Source of the DNA: Psococerastis gibbosa
Lineage: Eukaryota > Arthropoda > Insecta > Psocodea > Psocidae
NCBI GenBank assembly: GCA_963971405.1
Contig: OZ020488.1
Location: forward strand, 3,348,001 to 3,412,000
DNA: 64,000 nt
Direction: 5' to 3'
Below the pieces are notes generated by a model. It ran no database searches and had not been told where the DNA came from. It saw only the letters and a list, made by a program, of their open reading frames with translations. Every line of letters begins with the position of its first letter. Within the stretch, counting starts at the first letter, position 1. Of this stretch, positions 39,623 to 50,639 are shown piece after piece. The translations under genes and the position numbers were made by a program.

Positions 39623-41736
39623 TTCAAGAAATTATATTATATTGATATTGTCTAATCTAATATATACAAATATAAATATATACTAATATATACAAATATA
39701 TTAGATATATTTCACACTGCTGAAATAAAAAAAAACACATTAGCGGAAAGCGAATGTCGCAACCCTCCTATATAAAACTCTATAGCCTACCTATACAATA
39801 TCCCTTACAATTTACAAATTCACACAAAGGCCAGCAAACAGGGCGATTGCCTCGCTCGACTGCTGACTCCTGACTGGCGGAAAGTAAATAAATACCGTAG
39901 CTATCAAACAGAGGTCCGGGAGTTTGCGGCTTCTGATTGAATTCTTCTAACCATTTGGTTTAATTAAACTTTACCTCTTTGCTGGCTTCAGCAGCTATGG
40001 TACTTTTGCTTGCTGCTGGAACAACTCTTCTTCTCTTCCTTTATCTTCTTCCTCACCGCATTTTCCACTGGTTTGACGCACAAACAACTTCTCCCTCTCC
40101 ATTGAAGAAGTATAGCGGTTACTTTACTTTACTTTAACGGCGCCTTGCCCTTTCACGGGGTCGGTGGTACGGATCTTCAATTTCCATGTGGTCATGTGCA
40201 TCTTCTGAAAAAATATATTTTCCTCTGTCGTTACCCTACGACATAGGTGCATATATTTAACAAAATTTGCCGGAGGTACAGTTCAATTTTCCAAGTCCAA
40301 CAACCCTTTGGGGTTCGCTTGGTGCTTTTTTCCTCGCAAAATTACCATCAGCAATTGGATTATTTAAAATTTAAAATTAACAAGTCACAAATGCCGTAGG
40401 TAATGTCAATAATAATAAGTTTATGTTTAAGTCGGCAACTGTATACGCATTTAATTAGTGTATGTTTTTGCTAATAAATATTCTATTATATTCTATTCTT
40501 CATCCGGAAATTGGAATTGGTATGCTTAACTTATTGCTTACCGAGTCAAATGTGACAGATTCATCAAAATACGATATTATAAATGTATAAGTCAGACTCC
40601 TAACCTCAAACGTTCTTCGACCAGTAGAGCACCCCCACAATTTTTGTCCCAGTTTACCTAGTTCTGTGTTGTTTTTTTTTACTCAATTGAATATAGGCTG
40701 ACTGTGATATACAAGGCGGAAACTGTAAACTTATTTATCAACAGAAATTTTAATTATCAACAGTTTCGCCCTTTATCTACATTATCTAGATGATTTTCAT
40801 AATTTGCTTTTAAACCGCAAGTACAATGCTTACATACTGTAGGTACTTTATTCAAATATACATAGGTACCTTCACTTCGTTATACAGTCGGTTTTCATTC
40901 ATTTCTTCATTGCTACAAAAACAAATACCAAAGTTGATTCTAGCCATGGCAGCCATTGTATATTTATTTAATCAAGTATGCTTTAACTTTTCAACACAAC
41001 CTCTTCATTAAAATAAATACAATTTTCGAAAATCCCTCTACTATTCTGCACCCATTGTATCTAGTCTCTCTCAGTTTATGTACCAAGTACCAAAAAGGTC
41101 GTTGCAAATTAGTAACGAAAAGGTTATTAAATTTCGTAGTAAAATAATATTCCTGTTATGTAGGTACGGTAAACAAAAGGTCGGCACTCAAGAGCCTTAA
41201 GAGGGTGTTGAATAATGAAATATCCGAGTCCCGAAACAGGAAAATGTGAGTTTAGACTATAATTAAAATATAAAATGATTTTATTTTAATACTTTTTGGG
41301 TAATAATTTCGGAAATATTGTAAAATACTTTTTACTTTAACATTTTACTTCTACTGCCTCCATCCCTTTTGGGGCAGAAGGGCATTGGTGTTTCCAACGT
41401 CATCAATCTTTTTATAGAAATATTCAAATAAATTAAGTGGAGCGGAGGGAGCCATAATATCCCTTACGGGGCACCAGTTAACCATAAGCCAACTATCAGA
41501 GATAAGTACCAACCAACGTAAAAAATATCGAACTCTTACACATTGCAGTAAAGCAGAACGGATACCTGGACCCGGTCAAAACTCTGTGCTTAGCTTGTGC
41601 AGGCTATTTTAAAAAAACGACATCTTATTTTGATAAATTAAAATTCTTCTATAAATCGAGAACATGTATAATTTTTGTTTAAGTGAAAAGAGAGATAGAT
41701 AATTAAAATTGTGTATTGTTCTTTAATCTTTTTCTA
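39623..41736. other. AT-rich stretch with minor repeats
   Basis: (TTTAC)n at 40123-40139 followed by AACGGCGCCTTGCCC and CACGGGGTCGG, similar in layout to 45868-45915 and so probably a minus-strand LINE 3' untranslated region. The rest has no exon or known element. Confidence 0.4.
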
Positions 41737-41915
41737 TCTGCAGCCTGATCGAGGCGATTATAATACCGGGGTTAAACAAATACCCTAGGATTATAACTGT
41801 ATAAACAAACAAATTTTGAATAGCACTTTCCATTATAAAATTATCTTGTTTACATTTTTAATACCAGGGGATTAAATAAATACCGGTATTATAATCGCCT
41901 CGATTAGTCTGCAGA
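41737..41915 (-). mobile_element. MITE family G, copy 1
   Basis: Ends TCTGCAGCCTGATCGAGGCG and, in reverse, TCTGCAGACTAATCGAGGCG, continuing with GATTATAATACCGG: TIRs of about 33 bp with few mismatches. The interior in reverse (GTAAACAAGATAATTTTATA, GGAAAGTGCTATTCAAAATT) is shared with 29559 and 44651. Best-preserved ends of the family. Confidence 0.75.
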
Positions 41916-41929
41916 AACATTATCAAGAG

Positions 41930-42620
41930 CAGTGGCGGCTCGTCCATAAGGGCACTGGGGCTACAGCCCTCCCATAATTTTACAGGCAAACAAAGCAATT
42001 TCCTTTTAATAATAATAATAATAATGAAATATTAATATACTATTCTGAAGAAAAATGCAACTGCTACAATTCGGCTATGCTATGTGCGTGCTCTGGGCAA
42101 CTTGGGGCAATTTTCAATTTAGCCCCGGGTCGCCATGGCAACCGAGTCAGGCAAAAGTTAAGAAGATCGTTCGCACCATTGAAAAGGTGTACACAACTTT
42201 TCTCTTATGGACCTTGCAATGCAATTCATGCCATATGCATTTATACATGGGCAGCGGGGCAGCGCCCCAAAAATGACTTTAAATGTTTCGTATTAATAAT
42301 ATCGTTGAATATTGGTATTTTTTTAAAATCATAATTATAAGAGTTATTTTTGAGAAGAGTTTCACTATTTTGTCATGACTAATGATTATTATAAAATTTT
42401 TCAAAGAAGAATTTTTGACTAGGGAAGTCAGGTTCTGCCCAACGGCCAGGCAGGGTAATGTAAACAAATATTACAAAAATGTAAACAGCGAGTGATAGAC
42501 TTGTTTGCCACATCGAAATGCTGAAGAATCTATTTGTTATTCAAGTAGTGGTAAGTTATATGCTATTACTTTATTACAATTCGTTGCCCCACCATTTTGA
42601 TACACCACGAGCCGCCACTG
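41930..42620. mobile_element. hAT non-autonomous element with exact 8-bp TSD
   Basis: TSD ATCAAGAG at 41922-41929 and 42621-42628. The TIR CAGTGGCGGCTCGT occurs at both ends (14 bp). These ends and an 8-bp TSD are diagnostic for hAT. The 691-bp interior has overlapping 73- and 85-codon frames without transposase motifs. It lies 14 bp from MITE G copy 1. Confidence 0.92.
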
Positions 42621-42879
42621 ATCAAGAGTAAACTGAGAAGTCGTTTTATTGATGAGAACTTGAAATCATGCCTAAAATTAAAATCAACAACATACAAACC
42701 TGACTTACTCAAACTTTCCAATGAGATGCGAGCATATTGCACATTGTTCGCATTAATATACAAATTTATTAAGTATGAAATTTAGTTTTATTTAGTGTAA
42801 TGAAAGTTTACTAAACAAACAGATTTGCCACAATTTTTTTGTTTTTAATTGTTGAAATGTTCATATTTGGCTCTTTGGC

Positions 42880-43090
42880 TAAAAAGTTTGCCGACCACTG
42901 GCCGGCCCCCAACCACTTCTTCTTTCTTTTTCGTGTTCAGGCAAATATCCCAAAATTGGGTGAAGTCGTAGGCAGCACTGTTTGCCTGCCATAGGTCATC
43001 CCTCGTGCATTGGACCGGATATAGGCTGCACTGGAATAGGTGGTCCATAGCCTGCCTCTAACCACACGAGCACATGGTGTTGCTTTCGTC
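42880..43090 (-). mobile_element. LINE C-terminus with CxC..H..C motif
   Basis: Minus strand: MCSCG, then QAMDHLFQCSLYPVQCTRDD, LWQANSAAYDFTQFWDIC, LNTKKKEE. The order CxCG..(E)xxxHxxxxC is the terminal zinc motif of R1/Jockey-group LINEs. A plus-strand relative is at 50385-50575 (QTMEHLLQCP..DDLW). Confidence 0.65.
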
Positions 43091-43369
43091 TGTCTGGCCC
43101 CATCTCGCCCTATTGGTTTTCACAGGGGCTGAGCCGGAGCGGAGTTGGTTCAGCACCACCCACGTTCTCCATTTAAAGTGGATCCGGGTGGTGCTGGGTG
43201 GGTACCAGGTTGGAGGTTCCTTCCCCAACCACTATTTTAGGTACCTACCCCTTTTTCAGCATCGCAGTTTCCCCTTTCCCCGGTTTCCCAATAGCACAAC
43301 CGCTTCAATTCTTTTCAGGAGATTCAGGTTCAAAGCACAGTATTGGACATTTCTTTCAGGCTCTGGAAA
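43091..43369. other. Unassigned stretch
   Basis: A short inverted repeat: TTCAGCACCACCCACG (43150) and GGATCCGGGTGGTGCTGGG (43182). A 106-codon plus frame overlaps it but shows no known domain. Probably LINE-derived, since it continues from the LINE end to the left. Confidence 0.35.
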
Positions 43370-43475
43370 GTGTTGCATGCTTTCTAAACCATAGCCAGAT
43401 AATGTAGCCAAAGCAAATGTAAGATTAGAACCAAGAACCTTCTTGACGTAAGTCAGAGCTCTTATACCACTGCAC
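43370..43475 (-). repeat. tRNA-derived SINE 1, copy f (minus, diverged)
   Basis: TTGCATGCTTTCTAAACCAT, GCCAGATAATGTAGCC, AGATTAGAACCAAGAACCTT, TTATACCACTGCACTGC: the order of body and tRNA-like head in reverse. Confidence 0.5.
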
Positions 43476-43929
43476 TGCTTGATTGCTATGATGCATTGCA
43501 GCTGCTTATAAGCCCGCCTTTAACGTATCATAAAAAGGGAATCCGGCCCATAAAACCAACAGTATTGAACTGGGGAGGGGGGAGGGGAGGGATAAACCTA
43601 AAATGACGTGCACAGTATTGGAGAGCTCTTTCAGTATGAACTGCTCAAAAGTCGTAAACTGGCTTTAAAAAAAGGCTGTTCCCTTTATAACCGAGAGGGA
43701 AAAGGATATGCCTATTTATACAAATCCCAGTCTATGGGTTTTTTATCAACCACATGATCCATACTTAAACTATATTGAAAGGCTGGTTGCTCAGAAAAGC
43801 TCGAAAAATTATTAGCTGTAAAATCATCATTCACTGTAGTCTGTAGCCTGAGGTGAATGTACAGAGCAGTCGTTGGCAACCCATAGCTCGGAACCAAATT
43901 TGGCGGTTTGGACTTTGGGTTAATTGTAA

Positions 43930-44050
43930 GAGTGCGGGGTCGAAAGTCCAAAAATTCGCCCATATGGAAAATAAAAACAATTTTGTTTCGTTCTTTCTTT
44001 CTTTCTCCGTAATGGCACTGTATTGAATGAAATAAAATTGAATTGAATTG
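43930..44050 (+). repeat. Retroposon 3' end with (CTTT)n and (TTGAA)n tails
   Basis: AATTCGCCCATATGGAAAA, TAAAAACAATTTT then CTTT repeats, as at 36165-36225. It is followed by GAATGAAATAAAATTGAATT and GAATTGAAT repeats, a second tail type. Confidence 0.5.
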
Positions 44051-44199
44051 AATATTATTTATCATTCGGATACATTATTAATATGTATTATATTTAAGGG
44101 TGGAGATGAATCCAAAAATATCGAAGATCATTAATAAAATTGGTTCAGCCTCTGAAAACTCTTCGTTTGTAGATATTGTACCTGTAGTAAAATTTTTTG

Positions 44200-44340
44200 G
44201 GCCATTGGCAAACTGGTATACGACCTCGATGTCAACCTACACCGGCTCCAAGCGATAATAGACAAGCTGTGACATGCTTGTCATTGACGCAGTGTAACAG
44301 GTGGAAGCATAACATAACCAAATACAGATGCGAGTAAAAA
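44200..44340 (+). repeat. Repeat family S, main part
   Basis: GGGCCATTGGCAAACTGG, TATACGACCTCGATGTCAAC, CTACACCGGCTCCAAG, CATTGACGCAGTGTAACAGG, TGGAAGCATAACATAACC. Confidence 0.6.
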
Positions 44341-44650
44341 AAATTATACTAAAGCAGAAAAATAAAAAAAGTCGTGGTAGGAATACCTAACAAGGGGTAC
44401 CCCTTCCCAAAATCAAAATTATTTTTTAAAATATTCTTTTCTCAAAAAACCTCACCTAAATCTATATCCCACTCCTAATTGAGCACGTTTAGATTGTTCC
44501 AAAAATCGGAGAATCCTGTAAAATTAATGGTGATTTTGACTGTGGAAATCACTGTACCACCCCCTTGTTACCTTTAGGCTCTATAAATTGCAAATTGAAA
44601 GTGAAATTTTCATGAATCATTCGAATAAATGCTTATTTCCTTTTGCACTG
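44341..44650. other. Unassigned stretch
   Basis: No gene or repeat copy recognised. Confidence 0.4.
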
Positions 44651-44812
44651 CAGCCCCCGCGGCTCTACCATGGCGATTATATTTAATCTTAAAACGGGAT
44701 TAAAAATGTAAACTAGATAATTTTAGAATGGAAATTGCTATTCAAAATTGTTTTGTTTACATTTTTTACCCCAAGAATAAGTTAATACTAAACGACACAG
44801 TTAGTGGGGCTG
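44651..44812 (+). mobile_element. MITE family G, copy 3
   Basis: CAGCCCC at both ends in inverted orientation. The interior GGCGATTATATTTAATCTTA, GATAATTTTAGAATGGAAAT, TGCTATTCAAAATTGTTTTG matches copies 1 and 2. Confidence 0.6.
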
Positions 44813-44874
44813 TTGTTTCCCTTATTTACTTTTGACGTATCCAACGATACAGAACCTAGATAATTAATGTCATA

Positions 44875-45125
44875 ATGTGGTATGGGGCATATTCTGAGAC
44901 ACGAAGGGCTGCTCAAGAACATCATTGAGGATATGGTGGAAGGCACCAACTCAACTGGACGACAGAACAAGGAGTACCTAGAGGATGTCCTAGGGTGCGA
45001 CACCTATAAAGGACTGAAAAAGACCGCTGAAGACAGACAAGTGTGGAAAAGAAAAAAGAATATTCACTGCAAACCAATCCATAGATTGCAACTCAGCAAG
45101 AAGAATGTAGTATATAATATATGTT
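44875..45125 (+). mobile_element. LINE C-terminus (plus strand)
   Basis: An 81-codon frame from 44882: MGHILRHEGLLKNIIEDMVE, GTNSTGRQNKEYLEDVLGCD, TYKGLKKTAEDRQVWKRKK, ending CKPIHRLQLSKKNVVYNIC. (W)xGHxxRHExLLxxIIExMxEG..xRGRxxxxYLE and xxAEDRxxW are the end of L2/CR1-group ORF2 proteins. The text TGCAAACCAATC..AGATTGC after it recurs at 57690-57720 as a very short second copy of the same 3' end. Confidence 0.75.
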
Positions 45126-45867
45126 AAAAAATGTGGTATTCATATTGGCATGAAGTGTATGCCGATGACAGTGTTACGCCTCTGGATGGTATGACCTACA
45201 TCGGCCCTGGTGTTGGACCTGCTGACGACCGCTGACAAAACTAGTTGAGTAGTTGGTACATGGAAGCAGGGGGACGAGACCAGGAAGGACCGAAGGGATC
45301 CGGTGGTCGTAAATCTGGCCGGAGCATTCATGGTGTGACGAATATTAATTATCTACCGGGTACAAGTTAACCTCGTCTTGTTCATTAGGGTAAGTCTCAA
45401 ATTCCTATTGTATAGCGTGTTAGGTTAAGTTAATATTAAATGTTCTTGGTACCTCAAACCAACCCTGACCTCTGAGCCTGGGCCATCATACAACAATAAA
45501 CTAAGCATAATCTCGACCGTGACAATTCTTCTGAGCCCTGAGGCACGTCATTGAAGATTCTACAATCAATATGTCCTCCGAATTTTGATTTGGTGAAAAA
45601 TACTTAAAGCAGGGTGTCCGACAGTCTATGGGGTTTCCTGTTGAAAATGAAAGGGAAAATTCAAAAAGGGAAAAGTCATATTCAGGTTCAGTCGGAAAAT
45701 TCCGGAAAATGTGTCACCATTCAGTTGCAATGCTTCTCAATTTCAAAAAGGTAAAAGAGAAAAGTTTTACGTCAGATGTATGAATGTTTGATAGTGCCTT
45801 TCTGGATTATTTCTGCTGTATATAGAAGCTTTTTTGGGGAAGACTGTGCGTGGAGATGTTCCTGACT
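45126..45867. other. Unassigned stretch
   Basis: A phrase around TTCAGGTTCAGTCGGAAAATTCCGGAAAATGTG (45681-45713), continuing with ACCATTCAGTTGCAATGCTTCTCAATTT, recurs at 48382-48450, so a diverged dispersed repeat is present. No exon seen. Confidence 0.4.
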
Positions 45868-46215
45868 TTTACTTTACTTTTACATCACCTTTGTTCTCAA
45901 GGAGGGTCGGCGGCCCGGCAGCGGCCTTTCCAGACAAGGCAGTTGTTAGAGTCTACTCTGTTTAGGATGAGAGTCCTCAGGTCGAGCTCTGGGGAGTGTC
46001 ATCTTCGGTCTTCCCAGGGGGTGATGTCCTGGGAGTGCCATATTTTGGATACATTTTAAGAAGGACGTTTGATCTCTCCTCTGGACGTGCCCCCACCAGC
46101 CGATTATTCTTTCTCTCATTTTCAGAGTGGCAACAGCAGTCTTAATCTCCATCCTTATGTCTTCATTATGGCGGAGTTCTTGCAGGGTGAGCCCACACAA
46201 CTTTCGCATCATTCC
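45868..46215 (-). mobile_element. LINE C-terminus (minus) with (TTTAC)n on the tail side
   Basis: The minus frame contains LCGLTLQELRHNEDIRMEIK, TAVATLKMRERIIGWWGHVQ, RRDQTSFLKCIQNMALPGHH, PLGRPKMTLPRA. RIIGWWGHVQRR and PLGRPK correspond to the WxGHVxR and GRPR motifs of LINE tails. (TTTAC)n on the plus-left side would be its (GTAAA)n 3' tail. Confidence 0.75.
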
Positions 46216-47029
46216 CCTCTCCGCTACACTACGTATAAATAGGATAACAATAACTTTGGAACTGCGGACTCTTTTGAAGTCAGCGCAGCGACCAGCTTAT
46301 TTTCAAAACCCCTCGTTCTTCAGCTCCCTCCTCCTTAAACAGCATTAAATTTCAAATATATGGAACAGCAATTGTTCGATAAAATCGCTATGGAATATTT
46401 TACCGTGTCCAAAACGAACCAAGTATATAAGCGGCTTAGCTTACTTTTGCTCCTGCCACTGTTCGATCTTTTTGTATATTTTCTCCGAGACTGCTGAATT
46501 CAGGTCAGAGTCATCAGCATTGTATCGGGGAAATCCGCTTATTGTACTAACCAGCTCAACTGCTCAAGCATTTGGAAGTCAGAAATTGTTATTGTTCTTG
46601 ATGGAAGTACTGTGAAATACGATGAGAGACTTCTTGATGGAATGAGCTTCATTCCTTCATGCACTGTGATAGTATACTCTTTCAGGTTTGTAGCATTTGG
46701 TAAGACAAATTGCGACTCTGTTGTCTTTTGTTCCCATCAAATATAACCAAAATTAGAGGATTAAGACAAACCTGGACTTGGCATTTTTTTCAACCATAAT
46801 ATGACAACATATGCCATGCCAGGGCATTGAATCAAGTCAAGTCAAAATTTTTCTTGATTCTCTATTTTCGGTTATAACGAGGAGGATGTCTCTTCACCCC
46901 AAGCCAATTTAATTACAATATTGTATAGAATATAATAGGTAGTGCAAATAAAAAATTGATTATTAGGAAATATACATATATTGCAATTTAAAGATTTTGA
47001 CGCACGTAGTTACCTTTAATTAGGGATCC
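46216..47029. other. Unassigned stretch
   Basis: Contains a scrap of SINE 3 near 46750 (AAATTAGAGGATTAAGAC, CCTGGACTTGGCA, reverse order). No exon recognised. Confidence 0.4.
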
Positions 47030-47540
47030 AAATTTTTACAAATGTATCGATTCTTGTATCGATACCGGTATTGAATGGTAGGTATTGATACTGGTATTGT
47101 ATTGAAAGAAAAGTATCGATACCATGAGGTATTGGTATCGAATGGAATGCCTGCTCACAGGGGTGCATCCATGAACCCAGGGTATCACGCCTTTGAAAAA
47201 TTCGGTAACTTCTTTAAATAAATAAATAAATGACTAAAAATAACTTAAATTCAATATTTAAAAAAAACTGGGGCATTGCAAATTAAAATGTCTAAACAAT
47301 CAGGCGCGCAAAATTAACCTAGACAACCTCTATACTTAGCTTACGAAAGAACACTCACACAGCAGGTTGGTGACTATTTTGAAAATTGAAAATTAAAAAA
47401 AAATAGCGGGAAAAAGTTTAGTTGTGTGGTAGGTATTATTTGATTCAATACCAGGCATCGATACCTGCAGGTATTGAATGAAAAGTATCGGGTATCAATA
47501 CCAGTGGTATCGAAAGAAAAGTATCGATACTAGTATTATA
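47030..47540. mobile_element. Element with clustered TATCGATA motifs at both ends (hAT-like)
   Basis: Left 130 bp and right 100 bp hold many copies of TATCGATAC, GGTATTG and GGTATCGA in both orientations (for example 47048, 47072, 47114, 47130, 47452, 47495, 47521). The 280-bp middle is plain AT-rich DNA. Dense sub-terminal repeats at both ends are usual in hAT elements, whose transposase binds them. No clear TIR or TSD. Confidence 0.5.
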
Positions 47541-47564
47541 TATATATTATAATAAACTTCTTCT

Positions 47565-47800
47565 GTTTCTTCGAATGCCCCTTCTATCGAAGATTGGTGA
47601 TCATCATGGTAATCGTAGACACGTAGATACCGTACTTCGGACTCCCCGAAAGTAAGTCAAGAATGTAGAGTATCGAATGTACTTTATACTTTGTACTTAG
47701 TCATAATGACTGTACTACTAGGGAATCGTAATGCAGTGGTTTCCCGTTGCCATCCTTATGCCATTGACTTTTCGTTGAGTTCATCCTCAGGCAACCGCGG
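47565..47800 (+). repeat. Repeat family T, copy 5
   Basis: TTCTATCGAAGATTGGTGAT, CATCATGGTAATCGTAG, ACTAGGGAATCGTAATGCAG, TGGTTTCCCGTTGCC, CATCCTTATGCCATTGAC. It stops before the CTTCGGGGCC block. Confidence 0.6.
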
Positions 47801-47984
47801 CGTTTTGTAGACAAGCCATCTGATTATGCCGTTGCTTGGTCGGGGACTGCTATATTTGTTATATTCGCAGCTATAGCCACCATAGCTGGTGGTCTTTTCG
47901 CTATCCTCCACCTGCGACTCCGCTAGTAGCCTGCAGCTCAGCCCTAGCTTAATTGTTTTTTTTTTTTTTTCATGAAGGTTAATT

Positions 47985-48135
47985 ACAAACAAGCAATTCT
48001 AATGAAAGCAACCGATTGACCTCTTCAGTCGCCTCAATGAGTAATGTAATACATGTGCTGAGTCTCCGATCGCATGGCGCATTGAGACTCGCATAAGTAC
48101 AAGCACGCTACCACCTTGCCACCGAAGCCGACTTA
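47985..48135 (-). repeat. tRNA-derived SINE 2 (minus)
   Basis: AACCGATTGACCTCTTCAGT, CGCCTC, then CTCCGATCGCATGGCGCA, GTACAAGCACGCTACCACCT, TGCCACCGAAGCCGAC: the complete reverse order of 22926-23095. The T-run at 47958-47971 lies at its tail side. Confidence 0.7.
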
Positions 48136-48839
48136 TTCACTAGTGACTAGAGAATCTGAGTACTGTTTGTCCAGCCGTTGAAATATTATGGTAATGTTAT
48201 TCAGTGTATATCATTCAATAGCTGGGGGAACAGCAGTGCCATTTTCTTTTGTATTTGACTCACTTCAGGGAATGGAGATGTCGCATTGTGACTCTACGTG
48301 TTCCAGTATTAACTAATCAGTTACCCAATCCACCCGTTCAATGTAGAAATGAATGTGAAAATTAAAAAAAGGGAAATGTCAGATTCAGGTTCCACCGGAA
48401 AATTCCGGAAAGTGTGCTACTATTCAGTTACAATGCTTCTCAATTTCAGGTTAATTTGTTTTTGAGTGTTCTTTTCATGTATGATATAGCCTTGTATGAT
48501 GTGATTATTGTATGAAACATTGTGTGTCCATAGCCCCCCCCCCCCAAAGAATTATCAGTTCTTGTAGGTTCGGTTCAGAAGTTGAGCGTTAGCAGTTGAA
48601 CCGAATCTCAATAATAGATTATCCTGTAGACTTCAGATCAAGACATGGCAGAGCAGGCGCTGATATCGACCAACTGGCCCTCACAAATCAGCCAATCAGG
48701 ATGCCTCAGACGGAGGGCTGTGGAGGCATCAATGCCAACCCGCCTCCCCCCAGTAGGTGATAAGGCGTGGAATAAGTAAAAATAAGAGTACTTAAGGTCA
48801 AGACACCAAAATGATATGATAATCACAAAGATATGGATA
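48136..48839. other. Unassigned stretch
   Basis: Second copy of the AATTCCGGAAAGTGTG..CAGTTACAATGCTTCTCAATTTC repeat (48382-48450), a C-run at 48535-48546. No exon recognised. Confidence 0.4.
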
Positions 48840-49215
48840 TACTCCTCTTCTTCTTCTTCTACCTCTTCTTCTACCTCTTCTTCTTTTACCTTTTCTTCTT
48901 CTACCTCTTCTTCAACCTATTCTAGTTCTTCTTCCTCCTCCTACTTCTCCTCCTCCTCGGCTCTGCATCTCGGGGTGATCGAGCTTTGGCCCCTTGCACC
49001 ACCTCTCATCAGACATCCTACTCATAGTTTATCCACTGCCAAGCCACCACTGACGTTTTTCGCAAATCACTTTCCTCCTCATCTCTCCATGGGTTACATG
49101 GCCTGTCTTGCCGTATTCTGCCCTCCATTCTCACTCTGTCTGGGAGGTTTGGAGTTTGGTGTTGAGCTATTCCCTCCACATAACCAATCCACCGAATTAT
49201 TCGGTTCTTTGTCAA
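48840..49215 (-). mobile_element. LINE C-terminus with (GAA/GTA)n tail (minus)
   Basis: Minus frame: MTKNRIIRWIGYVEGIAQHQ, TPNLPDRVRMEGRIRQDRPC, NPWRDEEESDLRKTSVVAWQ, WINYE. NRIIRWIGYVE is the WxGHVE motif and RQDRPCNPW..DLRKTSVVAWQW the terminal stretch. The plus-strand (CTT)n/(CTA)n tract at 48843-48950 would be its tail, and a 174-codon Ser/Thr-rich plus frame is a shadow of it. Confidence 0.75.
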
Positions 49216-49829
49216 GTCATTCTGTTTCCAGAATTTCGCCTATCTCGACGTTCGTTCTCCTCCCTCTCCAGACATCACGCTCGTTCACCCCCCCCCCCCC
49301 CGTATATCCACTTTGCAATGATTCTTCCAAACATTCGTAGTTTCAAAGCATCAGCGATATATAAACGGATACGGATAAATATTGTAAGTGAGAAAATAAC
49401 TGTCCCCAAGATATTTTTATTCTTGCCCATTCTTCCGACTCAACTAGTTTGCATCAAAACGAATATTGTCTACTCTTGAAATTCGAATGCTCGAAAATAA
49501 AAATGCACGATAAAGATGAAAAATCAGACGCCGATCTTTCAACCATCGAAACCGACGCGTCAAAAACCGATATGCAAAAAAATTCTAAACCTGTCCCGAA
49601 AATAATTTAATCTTACCAGACAGCTTTTTTCGATTCAGTTTGCGTCAAAATAACATTTTCTGGTCTAGAAATCGGAGGAAATTGGTAGGAAGGCACATCA
49701 TCCCTTATCTCTTTTTGTAGTTAAGGAGGTGGAAAACTCACCCCCCACGCGGCTCGTTGTGTTGTACATTGTGATGCATTCGCGTGTGACATTCCGCCCG
49801 TTTCGCCACTTTTCAAATGAAAAAGCTTC
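49216..49829. other. Unassigned stretch
   Basis: C-run at 49291-49302. No gene or known element. Confidence 0.4.
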
Positions 49830-50150
49830 AGCTACATGGTGGTTTATGTACTGGTGATGTGATTGGGCGGGGAGGGATGTGCAGTATCTTCTGCTTGATT
49901 ATAATTTGCTTGATTATTGTTTTTGTTAGGTAGTGGTGTTTAGTGTTTTGGTTTTGGTGAATTCTTTTTACCACCATGGCAATTTGAACTTTGGAAACTG
50001 CTTCTCTGAAAAGAGACTGTCTCTGTCTGTGGGTTTTCAACCAGGATGTTTTTCGTCTGCCAGGAGCCCTCAGCCCTTCTATCTCACATTGGATTATATC
50101 ATACAGAAGGTGATATTTTTCGTTCTTCATCACATGGTTGTAGTACTAGT
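49830..50150 (-). mobile_element. LINE C-terminus (RTE/CR1-like, minus)
   Basis: Minus frame from 50133: YHLLYDIIQCEIEGLRAPGR, RKTSWLKTHRQRQSLFREAV, SKVQIAMVVKRIHQNQ. IxxGxIEGxRxPGRRRxSWLxN and LFRxAVxKxxIAxxVxxxH are the usual last 60 residues in this group. Here the frame stays open over the whole piece. Confidence 0.75.
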
Positions 50151-50384
50151 ATATTTCCGTTTCTTAAGCGTCAGCAGTAACCCGGCTTCTATTTCCATTA
50201 ATAATAATAAATAAATAAGAATTAATAATTGCAATAAAGAGTATAATAAACAGGAACATCATAAAATGTGAAGCTCTTGCAATAAAATAAATTATATTGT
50301 GCACAGTAAACTATTACAATTAAATAAATTATCTTGCGCGCAGCAATACTCTACTATTGCTGCTTGCTGGCTTTTAAGACCGAA

Positions 50385-50575
50385 AAGACTCATGGCCGCT
50401 GCAACCGCAACCAGTCCTTGTCCTCTGTCCTTATGGAGATATTCAAACTATGGAACACCTACTCCAATGCCCAAAGGCCCCAAGTGACTGCATATACGAC
50501 GACCTGTGGGCTGTGGAGCATCATTCGACTGGTACTGCCCACTATGGGCACAAAGGTTTTGACAATTTAAAACTT
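50385..50575 (+). mobile_element. LINE C-terminus (plus), relative of 42880-43090
   Basis: The frame reads QTMEHLLQCPKAPSDCIYDD, LWAVEHHSTGTAHYGHKGFD. The QTMEHLLQC zinc half and DDLW are shared with 42880-43090. The upstream cysteines lie in another frame. Confidence 0.6.
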
Positions 50576-50639
50576 TTAACATTTGATTTTAGTATATGAC
50601 CTTTTCATTGTACTGGATGGTCGTATACGACAAAGAAAG

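Noticed and set aside
48816-49340. 174-codon plus-strand frame rich in Ser and Thr
   Set aside because: Its first half translates the (CTT)n/(CTA)n tail tract and its second half is antisense to the LINE C-terminus at 49018-49215.
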